This document shows positions 17,196 to 26,058 of a DNA stretch of 64,000 bases, piece after piece; the stretch's first letter is position 1; the number at the start of each line of letters is the position of its first letter. The notes beneath the pieces are model-generated. The model saw only the letters and a list, made by a program, of their open reading frames with translations, searched no databases and had not been told where the DNA came from. The DNA is taken from assembly GCF_001509485.1 (NCBI RefSeq), contig NZ_LLZI01000112.1, positions 124,001 to 188,000 on the forward strand, written 5' to 3'. The stretch is from Streptomyces sp. NRRL F-4489. Its GTDB lineage: Bacteria; Actinomycetota; Actinomycetes; Streptomycetales; Streptomycetaceae. The translations under genes were made by a program, and so were the position numbers.

Positions 17196-17927
17196 TCAGA
17201 CATCGTTGAGGCTGGTGTGGTTCCACCAGCCCTGGCGGCCGACGATGAAGTCCACCGCGGCACCGTTCACGGTGAGCTTGCCCTGGTACTGCTGGCCCTT
17301 CTTCAGCGGGCTCTCGGTCACCTTGTTGTGCGGGTCCTTGATGGACTCGATGACCAGCGTCGGGACCTTCTTGAGGGTGGCCGCGTCGATGGTCTGCTTG
17401 GTGGTGACGGTGACGGCCTCGTCCCAGTTGGGGTGCTTGGCGAGCTGGTGGGCGAGGTGGATCTCGTCGCCCTCGCCGAAGAGGAGGTAGGTGAGGTACT
17501 CCGGGTAGTCCAGGCCGCCGAGCTTGCGGAAGGAGAGGACGTCGGCCGGCGTGCACTCCACCTCGGTCTCGGTGTCGGTCATCTGCTGGAAGTCGCGGCT
17601 GCCGTCGCTCTTGACGACCACCCGCTCCAGGTGGACCTTGAACTTCTTGCCCTGCTGGAGCTCCGGCAGTTCGAAGTGGTGCGGGCAGCGCAGCGCGTAG
17701 TACACCTGCTTGTCCTCGTGCTGGGCGCGGTCCTCGAGGTACTTCTTCTGGAGCGCGCCGCCGTCCTTGATGTCGAGGGTGAGGACGGCCTGGTAGTTGT
17801 GGCCGGAGGTCTCCTTGTAGAGCGCCAGGTGGTAGAAGAACAGCTTCTTCTTCCCCAGGATCAGGAACCGGTGGATGTGCTCGTGTCCGGAGTGTCCGGA
17901 GTGCTCGGTGGATTCGGCTGTGCTCAT
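17196..17927 (-). CDS. Unrecognised third gene of the lodAB operon
   Basis: A 243-residue, lysine-rich protein, last gene of a three-gene operon, 16 bases downstream of the lodB-like gene. The N-terminus is Ser/His-rich (SGHSGHEHIHRF), followed by hydrophobic beta-like segments (LILGKKKLFFYHLALYK). Only two cysteines are visible, in LRCPHHFELPEL and VECTPADVL, and there is a C-terminal QGWWNHTSLNDV. No signal peptide, membrane helix or known domain is recognised. It has lower GC than its neighbours by eye. Its conserved-looking position with LodA and LodB suggests a partner, maturation or substrate-delivery role, which is inference. Confidence 0.75.
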   Translation of the reverse strand: MSTAESTEHSGHSGHEHIHRFLILGKKKLFFYHLALYKETSGHNYQAVLTLDIKDGGALQKKYLEDRAQHEDKQVYYALRCPHHFELPELQQGKKFKVHLERVVVKSDGSRDFQQMTDTETEVECTPADVLSFRKLGGLDYPEYLTYLLFGEGDEIHLAHQLAKHPNWDEAVTVTTKQTIDAATLKKVPTLVIESIKDPHNKVTESPLKKGQQYQGKLTVNGAAVDFIVGRQGWWNHTSLNDV

Positions 17928-17943
17928 GGGGTGTTTCCGCCTT

Positions 17944-19071
17944 TCACGGTAGGGGTGTCGGGGTGGGAGCGCGGTGCCGCCTGGCCCAGAAGGGGCGGTC
18001 GGCCCATCGGGTCTCCTGGGCGTGGACGGCGCGGTGGCCGTCGAGGTAGGCGGCGCGCGCGGTGGCGACCTTGTCCGCGTAGCCGGCCGGCGCCGTGCGG
18101 TCGCCGGAGAGGTGGGCGTCGACCGCCTCGCCCGCGCTGAGCCCGGTGTAGAGGGCGGTGAGGATGCCCTGGGAGCTGAGCGGGTCGAAGGCGGCGGCCG
18201 CGTCGCCGGCGGCGATCCAGCCGTCCCCGTGCACCCGGTCCAGGTGGGCGGTGTGCGCGGGGGCGCGGCGTGGGGGCCGGAGGGTGGTCAGCCCGTGCGG
18301 GCGGGCCCGGCGGGAGATGTGCCGGGTGGCCAGCAGCCGGGCGCGGAACCCCTCGGTGCCGCGGTCGGCGGCGAGGGGCAGGTCGGGGTCGGTGAAGTAG
18401 GCGACCAGGCGGTGCCCGGAGGGCAGCGGCGCGGTGTACCACCAGCCGTCCCGGTCGGATTCGACCAGCGAGCGGCTGTCGGCGGTGCCGTGCGGCGCCG
18501 GGTCGAGGAGGACGTGGCGGGCGGTCAGCCGGTCGGCGGTGGTGCGGCGGGCGCCGGCCCGGACCGCGAGGGCCGCGCCCCGGCCGGTGGCGTCCACCAC
18601 CCAGCGGCAGCGGACCGTCCGCCCGGCCCCGCCGGCGCGCGGCCGCAGCGCCAGCCGCCAGGTGCCGTCCGGTTGCCGGCGCGGCTCGCGGACGGCGGTG
18701 TGCTCGGCGACCTCGGCACCGGCCGCGCGGGCGGCGGCGCGCAGCCCGCGGTCGAAGAGCGGGCGGTCCAGGTGCCAGCCGTGGCCGTAGGGGTCGCGGA
18801 GGAAGTCCACCGCGTGGAGTTCGGACGAGCCCCAGGCCGAGAGGTTGCCGTGGCAGGGCAGATGGCCGCCGCCGAGGACGGCGCGGTCCGCGCCGAGGTC
18901 GGCCAGCAGCAGCCGGGCCACCGAGACCAGTGCCTCGCCGACCTTGGGCGGTCCGGTGCCGGCGTCGGCGAGCAGTACGCGGCGGCCCGCCCGCGCCAGG
19001 GCGAGTGCGGCGGCGCAGCCGGCCGGTCCGCCGCCCGCCACCACGGCGTCGTAGGCGGGCCGGGCGGTCAC
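17944..19071 (-). CDS. lodB: LodB-like FAD-dependent oxidoreductase (quinone-cofactor maturase)
   Basis: A 375-residue flavoprotein. The dinucleotide-binding motif is at the N-terminus (VVAGGGPAGCAAALALARAGRRVLLADAG), and the second FAD motif is GWIAAGDAAAAFDPLSSQGI near residue 290. The fold is that of tryptophan-halogenase-like flavin monooxygenases, to which LodB and GoxB belong. Established knowledge: LodB-type proteins are required to build the cysteine-tryptophylquinone cofactor in LodA-type oxidases. Its start overlaps the lodA stop by four bases, which supports that pairing. Confidence 0.8.
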   Translation of the reverse strand: MTARPAYDAVVAGGGPAGCAAALALARAGRRVLLADAGTGPPKVGEALVSVARLLLADLGADRAVLGGGHLPCHGNLSAWGSSELHAVDFLRDPYGHGWHLDRPLFDRGLRAAARAAGAEVAEHTAVREPRRQPDGTWRLALRPRAGGAGRTVRCRWVVDATGRGAALAVRAGARRTTADRLTARHVLLDPAPHGTADSRSLVESDRDGWWYTAPLPSGHRLVAYFTDPDLPLAADRGTEGFRARLLATRHISRRARPHGLTTLRPPRRAPAHTAHLDRVHGDGWIAAGDAAAAFDPLSSQGILTALYTGLSAGEAVDAHLSGDRTAPAGYADKVATARAAYLDGHRAVHAQETRWADRPFWARRHRAPTPTPLP

Positions 19072-21092
19072 TGGGCGTCGTGGAACGGGTCGAGCTTCTC
19101 CAGGTAGCCGGCCGCGATGGCCGTCTCGTCGTAGCCGGTCAGCTCCTTGACCTCTTCGATCGCGTGCTGGACGAGGGCGGCTTCGACGCTCTCGGCGGGC
19201 AGGTCGCCGCGCCAGAGGCCGGCCGCCGCGGCCAGCTGGGGCGCGCCCGCCTCGGGCACGTGGACGTTGACGAGGTTGGCGTGGTCGGGCGCCGGCGGGT
19301 AGCCGGGTTCGGACTCGACCTGGATGTACTTGGGGAACTTGTTGTCGCCGACGGTGTATTCGTGGATCTCGACGATGCCGAACTTGTACCAGTCGTCGAT
19401 CATCTGGCGGCGCTGGGTGTTGAAGTCGCTGCCCTTCAGGCCGCGCAGCCAGACCGCGCGGTTCTCGAACGCCTTCCGGCGGGCGGTGTCGTCACCGCCG
19501 CTCGGTTTGGTGTTGACGGTGGTGAAGTCGGCTTTCTTCAGGACGTGGTTGGGCATCTGGGCGGGCCAGAAGGTGGGCAGGAAGGGGCTGTAGCGGGGGC
19601 CGAATCCGGAGCGGGACTGGTAGCCGAAGCGGCAGCTGGCGGTGTCGCACTGCCAGGGCGCGGCCATCCACCGGGTGAGGTCGCCGGGCCCCTGGGCGTA
19701 CAGCGGGCCGTCCTTGCGCTGGAGGACCGCGCTGGTGAGCGTGTCGCCGTAGTCGGGTTCGGGGGTGTTCGGCGAGCGGTGCAGGATGCGGAACGGCTCG
19801 CTGAACATGGTCTTGTGGCGGATCGGCCAGGTGACCTCGCTGCCGGGGTGGAAGGCGTCGGCGGCGCAGTTGTCCAGGGCGGCGCGGTCCAGCAGGCGGG
19901 GCTGGTCGGCGACGGGCGCCTTGTCGACGTCGGGCTGGCCGGTGCGGGGCGGGCCGGGGGTGAAGTCGCCCTTGGCCCAGCGCTCCAGGATGCGGTCCTG
20001 GGTGGGGGTGAGGGTCAGGTGCTCGCGGACGGAGGTGATGACCTTGTCGCCGGTCATGCCGTCGCCGTAGATCCACGGCCAGGGGATGGGCGAGATCCCG
20101 TCGCGGTCGTAGTCGCGCATCTGCTGGTAGATCTGGCGGCGCAGATCGCGGTTGGTCTCGCTGGGGTCGTTGAGCCGCGCGCGCAGGTCGTCGCCGAGGA
20201 AGTGGTACGGGCCCTGCCAGCCGAACTGGGTGGCGAAGCCGTGGTTGACCCACTGGAGTTCGGTGAAGCGGGCGAGCAGCGGTTCGACGTGCTCGGGGTA
20301 GGAGATCTGCGCGTCGGCCTCGAGGGTCTTCTCGGTGACGAAGACGTCGTAGAGCAGGTCGTAGAGGGTGCGGACGGTCTTGACGCCGGGCGCGTAGTGC
20401 GGGGGTCCGACGACGGCCCACGCGGGCGAGGCGGCCTTGGTCTCGCCGTCGATGACGACGTCGGCGGTGACGGGGCCGTCGGAGACGTTGTCGTACCAGG
20501 TGTCGTTGTTGGCGACGCCGCTGATCGGGTTGTGCTGCTCGTCCCAGGAGGCGGAGGCGCCGTCGCCGCCGGTGAGGACCAGCCGGCCGGTTTGCTCGGT
20601 GCGGGCCGAGCCGAGGGTGACCGCCCGGTCCATGATCTTGCCGGCGAAGTCGGCGGTCTGCTGCTGGGACGCCTTGAGGCTGTGGCGGCCGGAGTCGATG
20701 ACGAGCTTCTTGCGGTCGGCGCCCGTGACGGCGGCGTTCCGGCGGCCCCGCTGGGCGGGCGAGAGCTTGTCGGCCTCGGGGATGTCGAGCGGGATGTGGA
20801 AGCGGTACCACGCGGCTTTCTTGTTGGCCAGGTGCACCGACCAGGTGATCTCGGTGACGCCGGCCTCGCCGAGCTTCAGTTCCCGGACGACCTCGCCGGC
20901 CTGGTTGTAGCCGTAGATCCGGAAGCGGGCGGCCTGCCGGATGATTTTTCCGGTGGAGTCCTTGTACGAGCCGGGGGGCAGCGGGGGCTGGTCGGGCGAC
21001 TCCGGCCCGATGAAGGCCGGTTGGTCGCTGTTGCCGACCCGGGCTATGCCGATGGCCGGGTGGATCTTCACCTGGACGATCTTCTGATCCAT
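19068..21092 (-). CDS. lodA: LodA/GoxA-family cysteine-tryptophylquinone amino-acid oxidase
   Basis: A 674-residue protein with no signal peptide. Family signatures are the N-terminal KIHPAIGIARVGNS, the loop LDNCAADAFHPGSEVTWPIR, and the downstream APWQCDTASCRFGYQ. In LodA-type enzymes a Cys and a Trp from the two latter regions are cross-linked into the quinone cofactor. The residues Cys of LDNC and Trp of APWQ are the plausible partners here. Such oxidases deaminate lysine, glycine or other amino acids, releasing H2O2. The exact substrate cannot be read. It is the first gene of an operon with lodB and an unknown gene. The start has GAGG seven bases upstream. Confidence 0.85.
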   Translation of the reverse strand: MDQKIVQVKIHPAIGIARVGNSDQPAFIGPESPDQPPLPPGSYKDSTGKIIRQAARFRIYGYNQAGEVVRELKLGEAGVTEITWSVHLANKKAAWYRFHIPLDIPEADKLSPAQRGRRNAAVTGADRKKLVIDSGRHSLKASQQQTADFAGKIMDRAVTLGSARTEQTGRLVLTGGDGASASWDEQHNPISGVANNDTWYDNVSDGPVTADVVIDGETKAASPAWAVVGPPHYAPGVKTVRTLYDLLYDVFVTEKTLEADAQISYPEHVEPLLARFTELQWVNHGFATQFGWQGPYHFLGDDLRARLNDPSETNRDLRRQIYQQMRDYDRDGISPIPWPWIYGDGMTGDKVITSVREHLTLTPTQDRILERWAKGDFTPGPPRTGQPDVDKAPVADQPRLLDRAALDNCAADAFHPGSEVTWPIRHKTMFSEPFRILHRSPNTPEPDYGDTLTSAVLQRKDGPLYAQGPGDLTRWMAAPWQCDTASCRFGYQSRSGFGPRYSPFLPTFWPAQMPNHVLKKADFTTVNTKPSGGDDTARRKAFENRAVWLRGLKGSDFNTQRRQMIDDWYKFGIVEIHEYTVGDNKFPKYIQVESEPGYPPAPDHANLVNVHVPEAGAPQLAAAAGLWRGDLPAESVEAALVQHAIEEVKELTGYDETAIAAGYLEKLDPFHDAQ

Positions 21093-21406
21093 TGCGGAAC
21101 CTCATGTCGGAGTGATCGCTGAAATTCCCCCTGTTCCGTAATGGTTGTTATCTCCGAATCGCCCTGCTATGGCCGTGCGCCCCAATGGCCGCACCCGTTC
21201 ACTCCCCGGGGCCGCAACCCGCCGCGACCAGCGGTTTTCCACCGCAAGCGACCGGCGGGCCGGTTTCTCCGCCGGCCGTACGCGGAGGACGGTGGCGCTG
21301 CCCTCGGCGTGTGCGGCCCGGGCCACCGCCGGCCGTTCTCAACTGATCGGGTGCAGTCCGGGAGAGGTCATCGTCCGCGGACCGCCGGGCCGCTACCCTC
21401 CGCGCC
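21093..21406. other. Intergenic region between lodA and the zinc-ribbon pair
   Basis: This 314-base gap has no open frame that looks real. It should contain the lodA promoter (minus strand), where a more AT-rich stretch lies at about 21120-21160. A 7-bp inverted repeat CCGGCGG/CCGCCGG is at 21252-21275. No confident promoter, operator or RNA could be assigned. Confidence 0.4.
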
Positions 21407-21670
21407 ATGGGGACCTTCGCCGACGAAGCGCGCTCGCGGCTGGCGCATCTGCTGCGGATGGCCGGGAACAGCGAGCGGGACCGGGAGCTGATCATCGCCT
21501 ACGTGGAGGCCACGCCCGAACCGCCGCCGCTCGGGCCGCGCGGTATCCACACCAGCGGCTGCCCGCGGTGCCGGAACACCATGTGGGGCCAGCGGGACCG
21601 CGACGGCCGCCCCATCTCGGTCTGCGCCCGGTGCGGTTTCGTCAAGGAGGCCGATGGTGGACTGTCCTGA
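21407..21670 (+). CDS. Small single zinc-ribbon protein
   Basis: An 87-residue protein. After a helical N-terminus (ARSRLAHLLRMAGNSERDRELIIAYVEA) it has one zinc ribbon: CPRC near residues 52-55 and CARC near 73-76. It is likely a nucleic-acid or protein-binding adaptor. No Shine-Dalgarno sequence is obvious. Its end overlaps the start of the next gene by 17 bases in another frame, so the two are probably coupled. Confidence 0.6.
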   Translation: MGTFADEARSRLAHLLRMAGNSERDRELIIAYVEATPEPPPLGPRGIHTSGCPRCRNTMWGQRDRDGRPISVCARCGFVKEADGGLS

Positions 21671-22007
21671 CTGCGGCTTGCCGATGCTGGAGCCGGGCCC
21701 GCAGAGCAACCGGCACTGCTGCTACCGCTGCGGGCGCGTCGCGGCGACGGGTGAGACCGCGGACGACATCACCATCCGGGAGCGGAGCCGGCAAGAGGCG
21801 TTCGTCCTGCTCGACTACGCGATGGCGCTGCGCGGCGGATGCCGCCGGCGCACCCCGAGGGAGGAGCTGCGGATGGGCCAGCTGATTCAGACCCGAGGCT
21901 GCGGCAGATGCGGCGGCACCATGTACCGGACGGTGGAGACGGACCAGGAGGGGAACCCCACGGGCGAGAGCCAGTTCGTGTGCTCGGCGTGCGGCCATGT
22001 GGAGTGA
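21654..22007 (+). CDS. Two-zinc-ribbon hypothetical protein
   Basis: A 117-residue protein with two cysteine pairs near the N-terminus (CPDC at 4-7, CYRC at about 23-26) and two near the C-terminus (CGRC at about 83-86, CSAC at about 111-114), joined by a helix (TIRERSRQEAFVLLDYAMALRGG). The ribosome-binding site AAGGAGG lies inside the upstream gene, six bases before this ATG. Both zinc-ribbon proteins are hypothetical. Their overlap suggests that they act as a pair. Confidence 0.65.
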   Translation: MVDCPDCGLPMLEPGPQSNRHCCYRCGRVAATGETADDITIRERSRQEAFVLLDYAMALRGGCRRRTPREELRMGQLIQTRGCGRCGGTMYRTVETDQEGNPTGESQFVCSACGHVE

Positions 22008-22037
22008 GACGCGGCGCGGACCGCGTACCCCGCGGGC

Positions 22038-23213
22038 TCACACCACCGGCAGCCCCACGTAGTTCTCGGCTAGTGAGGCCGCGGCGGCCTGCGAGGACAC
22101 CAGGTAGCGCAGATGCGACAGGCGCAGCCGGCGGTCGAACGCCGACTCGTCCGGCGCCGGGTGCAGCAGGGTGGTCAGGGTGTACGAGAAGTGCTCGGCG
22201 CGCCACACCCGGCGCAGCGCGGCCTCCGAGTAGGCGTCGAGCAGGGACGGGTCCCCGTGCGCGTAGCGGTGGGCGAGCGCCCGGGCCAGCAGGGTGACGT
22301 CGGCGACGGCCAAGTTGAGGCCCTTGGCGCCGGTGGGCGGCACGATGTGGGCGGCGTCACCGGCCAGGAACAGCCGCCCGTACCGCATCGGTTCGGCGAC
22401 GAAGCTGCGCATCGGGGTGATGCTCTTCTCGGTGACCGGGCCGCGCCGGAGCCGCCAGCCGTCGTCGGTGGCGAAGCGGGTCTCCAGCTCGTCCCAGATC
22501 CGCTCGTCGGGCCAGTCGGCGGGGCGGTCGTGCGGATCGACCTGGAGGTAGAGCCGGCTGACGTGGCGGGAGCGCATACTGTGCAGCGCGAAGCCGCGTT
22601 CGTGGTGCGCGTAGACCAACTCGTCGCAGGACGGCGGGACTTCGGCCAGGATGCCCAGCCAGGCGAACGGGTACTCGCGGGCGGAGACGGTCAGCGCGTC
22701 CGGGGGCAGCGAGCGCCGGCCGATGCCGTGGAAGCCGTCGCAGGCGATGACGTAATCGCAGTGCAGGGTGTGTTCGGCGCCGTCGTGGCGGTAGCGGACG
22801 CGCGGCGCGTCGGTGCCGATGCCGTCCACCGACAGCGCCTCGGCCTCGAAGAGGAGGGTGCCGCCGGCCGCCCGGCGCAGCGCGATCAGGTCCTTGACGA
22901 CCTCGGTCTGGGCGTAGACCATCACCGACCGGCCGCCCGCCAGGGACGGGAAGTCGATCCGGTGCGCGCGGCGGTCGAAACGCAGCTCGATGCCGTGGTG
23001 CGGCAGTCCCTCGCGGTCCATCCGGGCGCCGGCGCCGGAGGCGCGGAGCACGTCGACGGTGGCCTGTTCGAGGATGCCGGCGCGCTGCCGGCGCTCGGCG
23101 TACGCCCGGCTGCGGAGTTCCAGGACGGTGGAGTCGATGCCCTGGCGGTGCAGGAGGTGGGAGAGGAGGAGTCCGGCCGGGCCGGCTCCGATGATGGCGA
23201 CGCTGGTGCGCAT
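22038..23213 (-). CDS. pobA: 4-hydroxybenzoate 3-monooxygenase
   Basis: A 391-residue class A flavin monooxygenase that converts 4-hydroxybenzoate to protocatechuate with NADPH and O2. The N-terminal FAD motif is IIGAGPAGLLLSHLLHRQG. A middle DYVIACDGFHG supplies the GD region, and RLFLAGDAAHIVPPTGAKGLNLAVAD is the second FAD motif. Substrate-pocket residues QRAGILEQATVDVLR near the N-terminus match PobA. It is the last gene of the pca operon, 31 bases after pcaD, so the hydroxylase feeds the dioxygenase encoded upstream. Confidence 0.9.
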   Translation of the reverse strand: MRTSVAIIGAGPAGLLLSHLLHRQGIDSTVLELRSRAYAERRQRAGILEQATVDVLRASGAGARMDREGLPHHGIELRFDRRAHRIDFPSLAGGRSVMVYAQTEVVKDLIALRRAAGGTLLFEAEALSVDGIGTDAPRVRYRHDGAEHTLHCDYVIACDGFHGIGRRSLPPDALTVSAREYPFAWLGILAEVPPSCDELVYAHHERGFALHSMRSRHVSRLYLQVDPHDRPADWPDERIWDELETRFATDDGWRLRRGPVTEKSITPMRSFVAEPMRYGRLFLAGDAAHIVPPTGAKGLNLAVADVTLLARALAHRYAHGDPSLLDAYSEAALRRVWRAEHFSYTLTTLLHPAPDESAFDRRLRLSHLRYLVSSQAAAASLAENYVGLPVV

Positions 23214-23244
23214 GGCGGGATTCCGTCTCGGGTCGGCGGGCGAA

Positions 23245-24054
23245 TCAGCGGATGGGCGCGGCGGCGCGCGGTGCGGTGAAGTGCGCGTGGAGGGCGGTGC
23301 GGACGGCCCGGGGTTGTTCGACGGGGGCGAGGTGGGCGGCGCCGGCCAGCTCCAGCAGGGTCGCGCCGGGGATGCCGTCGGCCAGTTCGCGGGCGTGCGC
23401 GGGCGGGGTGGCGCGGTCCGCGCGGCCGGCGACGACCAGGGTGGGCGCGGTGATCCGGGCGAGCGCGGCGCGCAGGTCGTGGCCGGCGAGCGCGTCGCAG
23501 CAGGCGGCGTAACCGGCCGGGTCCGCGGTGCGGAGGTCGTCGAGCAGCCCGGCCGCGGCCCCGGCGGCGGGCCCGGTGCGGAACGCGGGCGTGAACCAGC
23601 GGTCCGGCGCGGTGGGCACCAGCGCGCCGGTGCCGCGCGCGCGGACCAGCGCGGCCCGTTCGCGCCAGCCGCCCGGCTCCCCGAAGCGGGCCGAGGTGCA
23701 GAGCAGCGCGAGCGCGGTGACCCGCTCGGGATGGTGTGCGGCGAGGTGGGCGCCCACCGCCCCGCCGAGCGAGATCCCGGCGTACGCGAAGCGCGCCGCG
23801 CCGAGGTGATCGGCGAGTTCGAGGACCAGTGCGGCGAGGTCGGCGACGGTCGTGGCGCCGGGCACGGGGTCGGGCAGGACACCGGCCGGGGTACCGCCGT
23901 GTCCGGGGAGGTCCCAGCGGACGACCCGGTGGCGGCGGGCGAGCACGGCGGTCTGCCCGTCCCAGACCCGCAGCGAGGTGCCGAGGGACGGGCCGAGCAG
24001 CAGGACGGGCGCGCCGGGCGGGCCCTCGGCGGTGTGGTGGAGGCGGGCGGTCAC
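23245..24054 (-). CDS. pcaD: 3-oxoadipate enol-lactone hydrolase
   Basis: A 269-residue alpha/beta hydrolase. The motif AYAGISLGGAVGAHLAAHHPERV carries the nucleophile Ser, VVAGRADRATPP the acid and AGAAHLAPVEQP the catalytic His. The GTG start at 24054 overlaps the pcaB stop (GTGA), so translation is coupled. PcaD hydrolyses beta-ketoadipate enol-lactone. In many streptomycetes PcaD is fused to the decarboxylase PcaC (PcaL), but here the protein ends after the hydrolase domain. Confidence 0.85.
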   Translation of the reverse strand: MTARLHHTAEGPPGAPVLLLGPSLGTSLRVWDGQTAVLARRHRVVRWDLPGHGGTPAGVLPDPVPGATTVADLAALVLELADHLGAARFAYAGISLGGAVGAHLAAHHPERVTALALLCTSARFGEPGGWRERAALVRARGTGALVPTAPDRWFTPAFRTGPAAGAAAGLLDDLRTADPAGYAACCDALAGHDLRAALARITAPTLVVAGRADRATPPAHARELADGIPGATLLELAGAAHLAPVEQPRAVRTALHAHFTAPRAAAPIR

Positions 24055-25499
24055 CGGCGGCTCTCCTCCCGTCCGGTCGCGGCGGTACGGGCCAGGGCGC
24101 GGTCGACCAGGGCCCCGGCCGACCCCAAGTAGCCGGTGGGGTCGGCGAGTTGGCGCAGCCGCTCGATGCCGGGCAGGCCGTCCGGCACCGCTCCCCCGGC
24201 CGCCGCCTCCGCCAGCAGGCCGGCCAGCGCGTCGGCGAAGTCCGTCCCCTGCTCGGCGCACCGGCGGGCGGCCGCCTCGACCAGCCCCCGGGCCGGGCCG
24301 CGCCCGAGCGGGCCGCTGAGTTCGGCGGCCACCCGCTCGGCGGTGGCCAGTCCGCGGTCGCGGTCGAGGTTGGCGCGCATCCGGTCGGCGTCCACCCGGA
24401 GCCCTGGGCAGAGTTCGGCCGCGTGGGCGGCCGCGCCGCCGGCCAGCCGCAGCAGGTCGCGCAGCGGCTGCCATTCGGCGTGCCAGGCGCCCGCCGGGCG
24501 TTCGTCCTCGGCGGCGACCGCGCCGAGCAGCACGGCGGCGAGCGCGGGGGCCTGCCGGGCCGCGGCCGCGAGGAGCGTGGCGCGTACGGGGTTGTGCTTG
24601 TGCGGCATGGCGGACGAGCCGCCGCCGTCCCCCTCGGCGAGTTCGCCGGTGTCGGTACGGGCCAGGACCAGCACATCGGCGGCGAGCTTGCCGAGCGCGC
24701 CGGTGGTGAACGCCAGGGCGGCGCCGAGGTCGGCGATCGGCGTGCGGAGGGTGTGCCAGGGCAGCGGCGGGGCGGCCAGGCCCAGTTCGCGAGCGTAGGC
24801 GGCGGCCAGCTGCGGGCCGGTGCCGGGCGCGCCGGCCAGCGCCTCGAAGGCCGCCAACGTGCCCGCCGCGCCGCCGAGTTGGGCGGGCGGGCGGAGGGCG
24901 GTGAGCCGGTCGGCGGCGTCCAGGACGAGGCTGCGCCAGCCGGCGGCCTTGAGGCCGAAGGTGGTGGGGACGGCGTGCTGGGTGAGCGTCCGCCCCGGCA
25001 TCGGCGTCGTCCGGTGCGCGGCGGCGAGCCGCCGCAGGGCCGCCGCGGTCCGGGCCAGGTCGGCGGTGATCAGCGGCAGGCAGCGGGCGGTGACCAGCAT
25101 CGCGGCGGTGTCGAGGATGTCCTGGCTGGTGGCGCCGCGGTGGACGTACGGGGCGGCGTCGCCGGGGACCGCGGCGGTCAGGTCGGCGACGAGCGGGATG
25201 ACGGGGTTGCCGCCCGCGCGGGCGCGCAGCGCGAGGTCCCGGACGTCGAAGCGGTCGGCGCGGGCGGCGGCGGTCACGGCCTCGGCGGCGCGGGCCGGTG
25301 CCTGGCCGAGCGCGGCCTGGGCGCGGGTGAGGGCGGCCTCGGCGTCCAGCATCGCCTGGAGGAACGCCGCGTCGCCGGTGGCCGCCTCGACGGCCGTACC
25401 GGCCCGGCCGGGCGCGAGCAGGCCGGCGTCGGCGGGCGGCAGCGACCCCGGGTCGGCGAGTGGCGGCCTGTCAGGCGCGCGGTGGTCAGCGGAAGTCAA
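24051..25499 (-). CDS. pcaB: 3-carboxy-cis,cis-muconate cycloisomerase
   Basis: A member of the fumarase/aspartase superfamily. The signature GGGSSAMPHKHNPVRATLL (residues about 280-300) carries the catalytic loop, and HRGATSQDILDTAAML is the substrate-binding motif of PcaB. The start is taken as TTG at 25499 (482 residues), because it has AAGGAG ten bases upstream inside pcaG and no ATG or GTG in that stretch gives a better fit. It overlaps the last 14 bases of pcaG. The enzyme lactonises 3-carboxymuconate made by PcaGH. Confidence 0.85.
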   Translation of the reverse strand: MTSADHRAPDRPPLADPGSLPPADAGLLAPGRAGTAVEAATGDAAFLQAMLDAEAALTRAQAALGQAPARAAEAVTAAARADRFDVRDLALRARAGGNPVIPLVADLTAAVPGDAAPYVHRGATSQDILDTAAMLVTARCLPLITADLARTAAALRRLAAAHRTTPMPGRTLTQHAVPTTFGLKAAGWRSLVLDAADRLTALRPPAQLGGAAGTLAAFEALAGAPGTGPQLAAAYARELGLAAPPLPWHTLRTPIADLGAALAFTTGALGKLAADVLVLARTDTGELAEGDGGGSSAMPHKHNPVRATLLAAAARQAPALAAVLLGAVAAEDERPAGAWHAEWQPLRDLLRLAGGAAAHAAELCPGLRVDADRMRANLDRDRGLATAERVAAELSGPLGRGPARGLVEAAARRCAEQGTDFADALAGLLAEAAAGGAVPDGLPGIERLRQLADPTGYLGSAGALVDRALARTAATGREESRR

Positions 25500-26058
25500 G
25501 GAACACCGTCTCCTTCGGTCCCTGGAGCCGGATGTCGAAGCGGTACGTCCGCCCGCCGGGCCCGGCCCCGCCTGCCGTTTCCGTCGCGAGCAGCGTCGCA
25601 CGGCGCTCCGGGTCGAGCCCGGTCAGCAGCGGATCGTCCGCGAGCCCCGGCCCGGGCAGGTAGACGCGGGTGAACAGGTGGTGCAGCAGCCCGCGGGCGA
25701 AGACGCACAGCGACAGATAGGGCACCCCGCCGGGCGGCAGGGTGCGGAACGCCCAGCGCCCGTCCGCGTCGGTGGCGGCCCGCCCGAAGCCGGTGAAGGT
25801 GAGCCCGTCGCGCCCGGCGAACCCGCCGGTGGCCGGATCGCGGCGCAGGGAGCCGGGTGCGCCGGTGCGGCTGCCGTCCGGGGCGGGCTGCCACAGTTCC
25901 AGCAGCGCGTCGGGGACGGGCGCGCCCGCGCCGTCGAGGACGGTGCCGTGGACGGTGAGGGTGTCCGGGTGTCCCGGCGGCGCCGGTTCCGGGCCGCCGG
26001 GGAACGGCAGGGCGTGGCCGTGGAACGGCCCGATGGTCTGCGCGGGGGTGGGAAGCAT
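25486..26058 (-). CDS. pcaG: Protocatechuate 3,4-dioxygenase alpha subunit
   Basis: A 190-residue intradiol dioxygenase alpha chain. It has the TPAQTIGPFHGHALPFP N-terminus typical of PcaG, the beta-sandwich (VTVHG-like TLTVHGTVLDGAGAPVPDALLELWQPAPDG), and a C-terminus TYRFDIRLQGPKETVFLDFR. Alpha chains lack the iron ligands. Its ATG overlaps the pcaH stop by one base (TGATG). Confidence 0.9.
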   Translation of the reverse strand: MLPTPAQTIGPFHGHALPFPGGPEPAPPGHPDTLTVHGTVLDGAGAPVPDALLELWQPAPDGSRTGAPGSLRRDPATGGFAGRDGLTFTGFGRAATDADGRWAFRTLPPGGVPYLSLCVFARGLLHHLFTRVYLPGPGLADDPLLTGLDPERRATLLATETAGGAGPGGRTYRFDIRLQGPKETVFLDFR

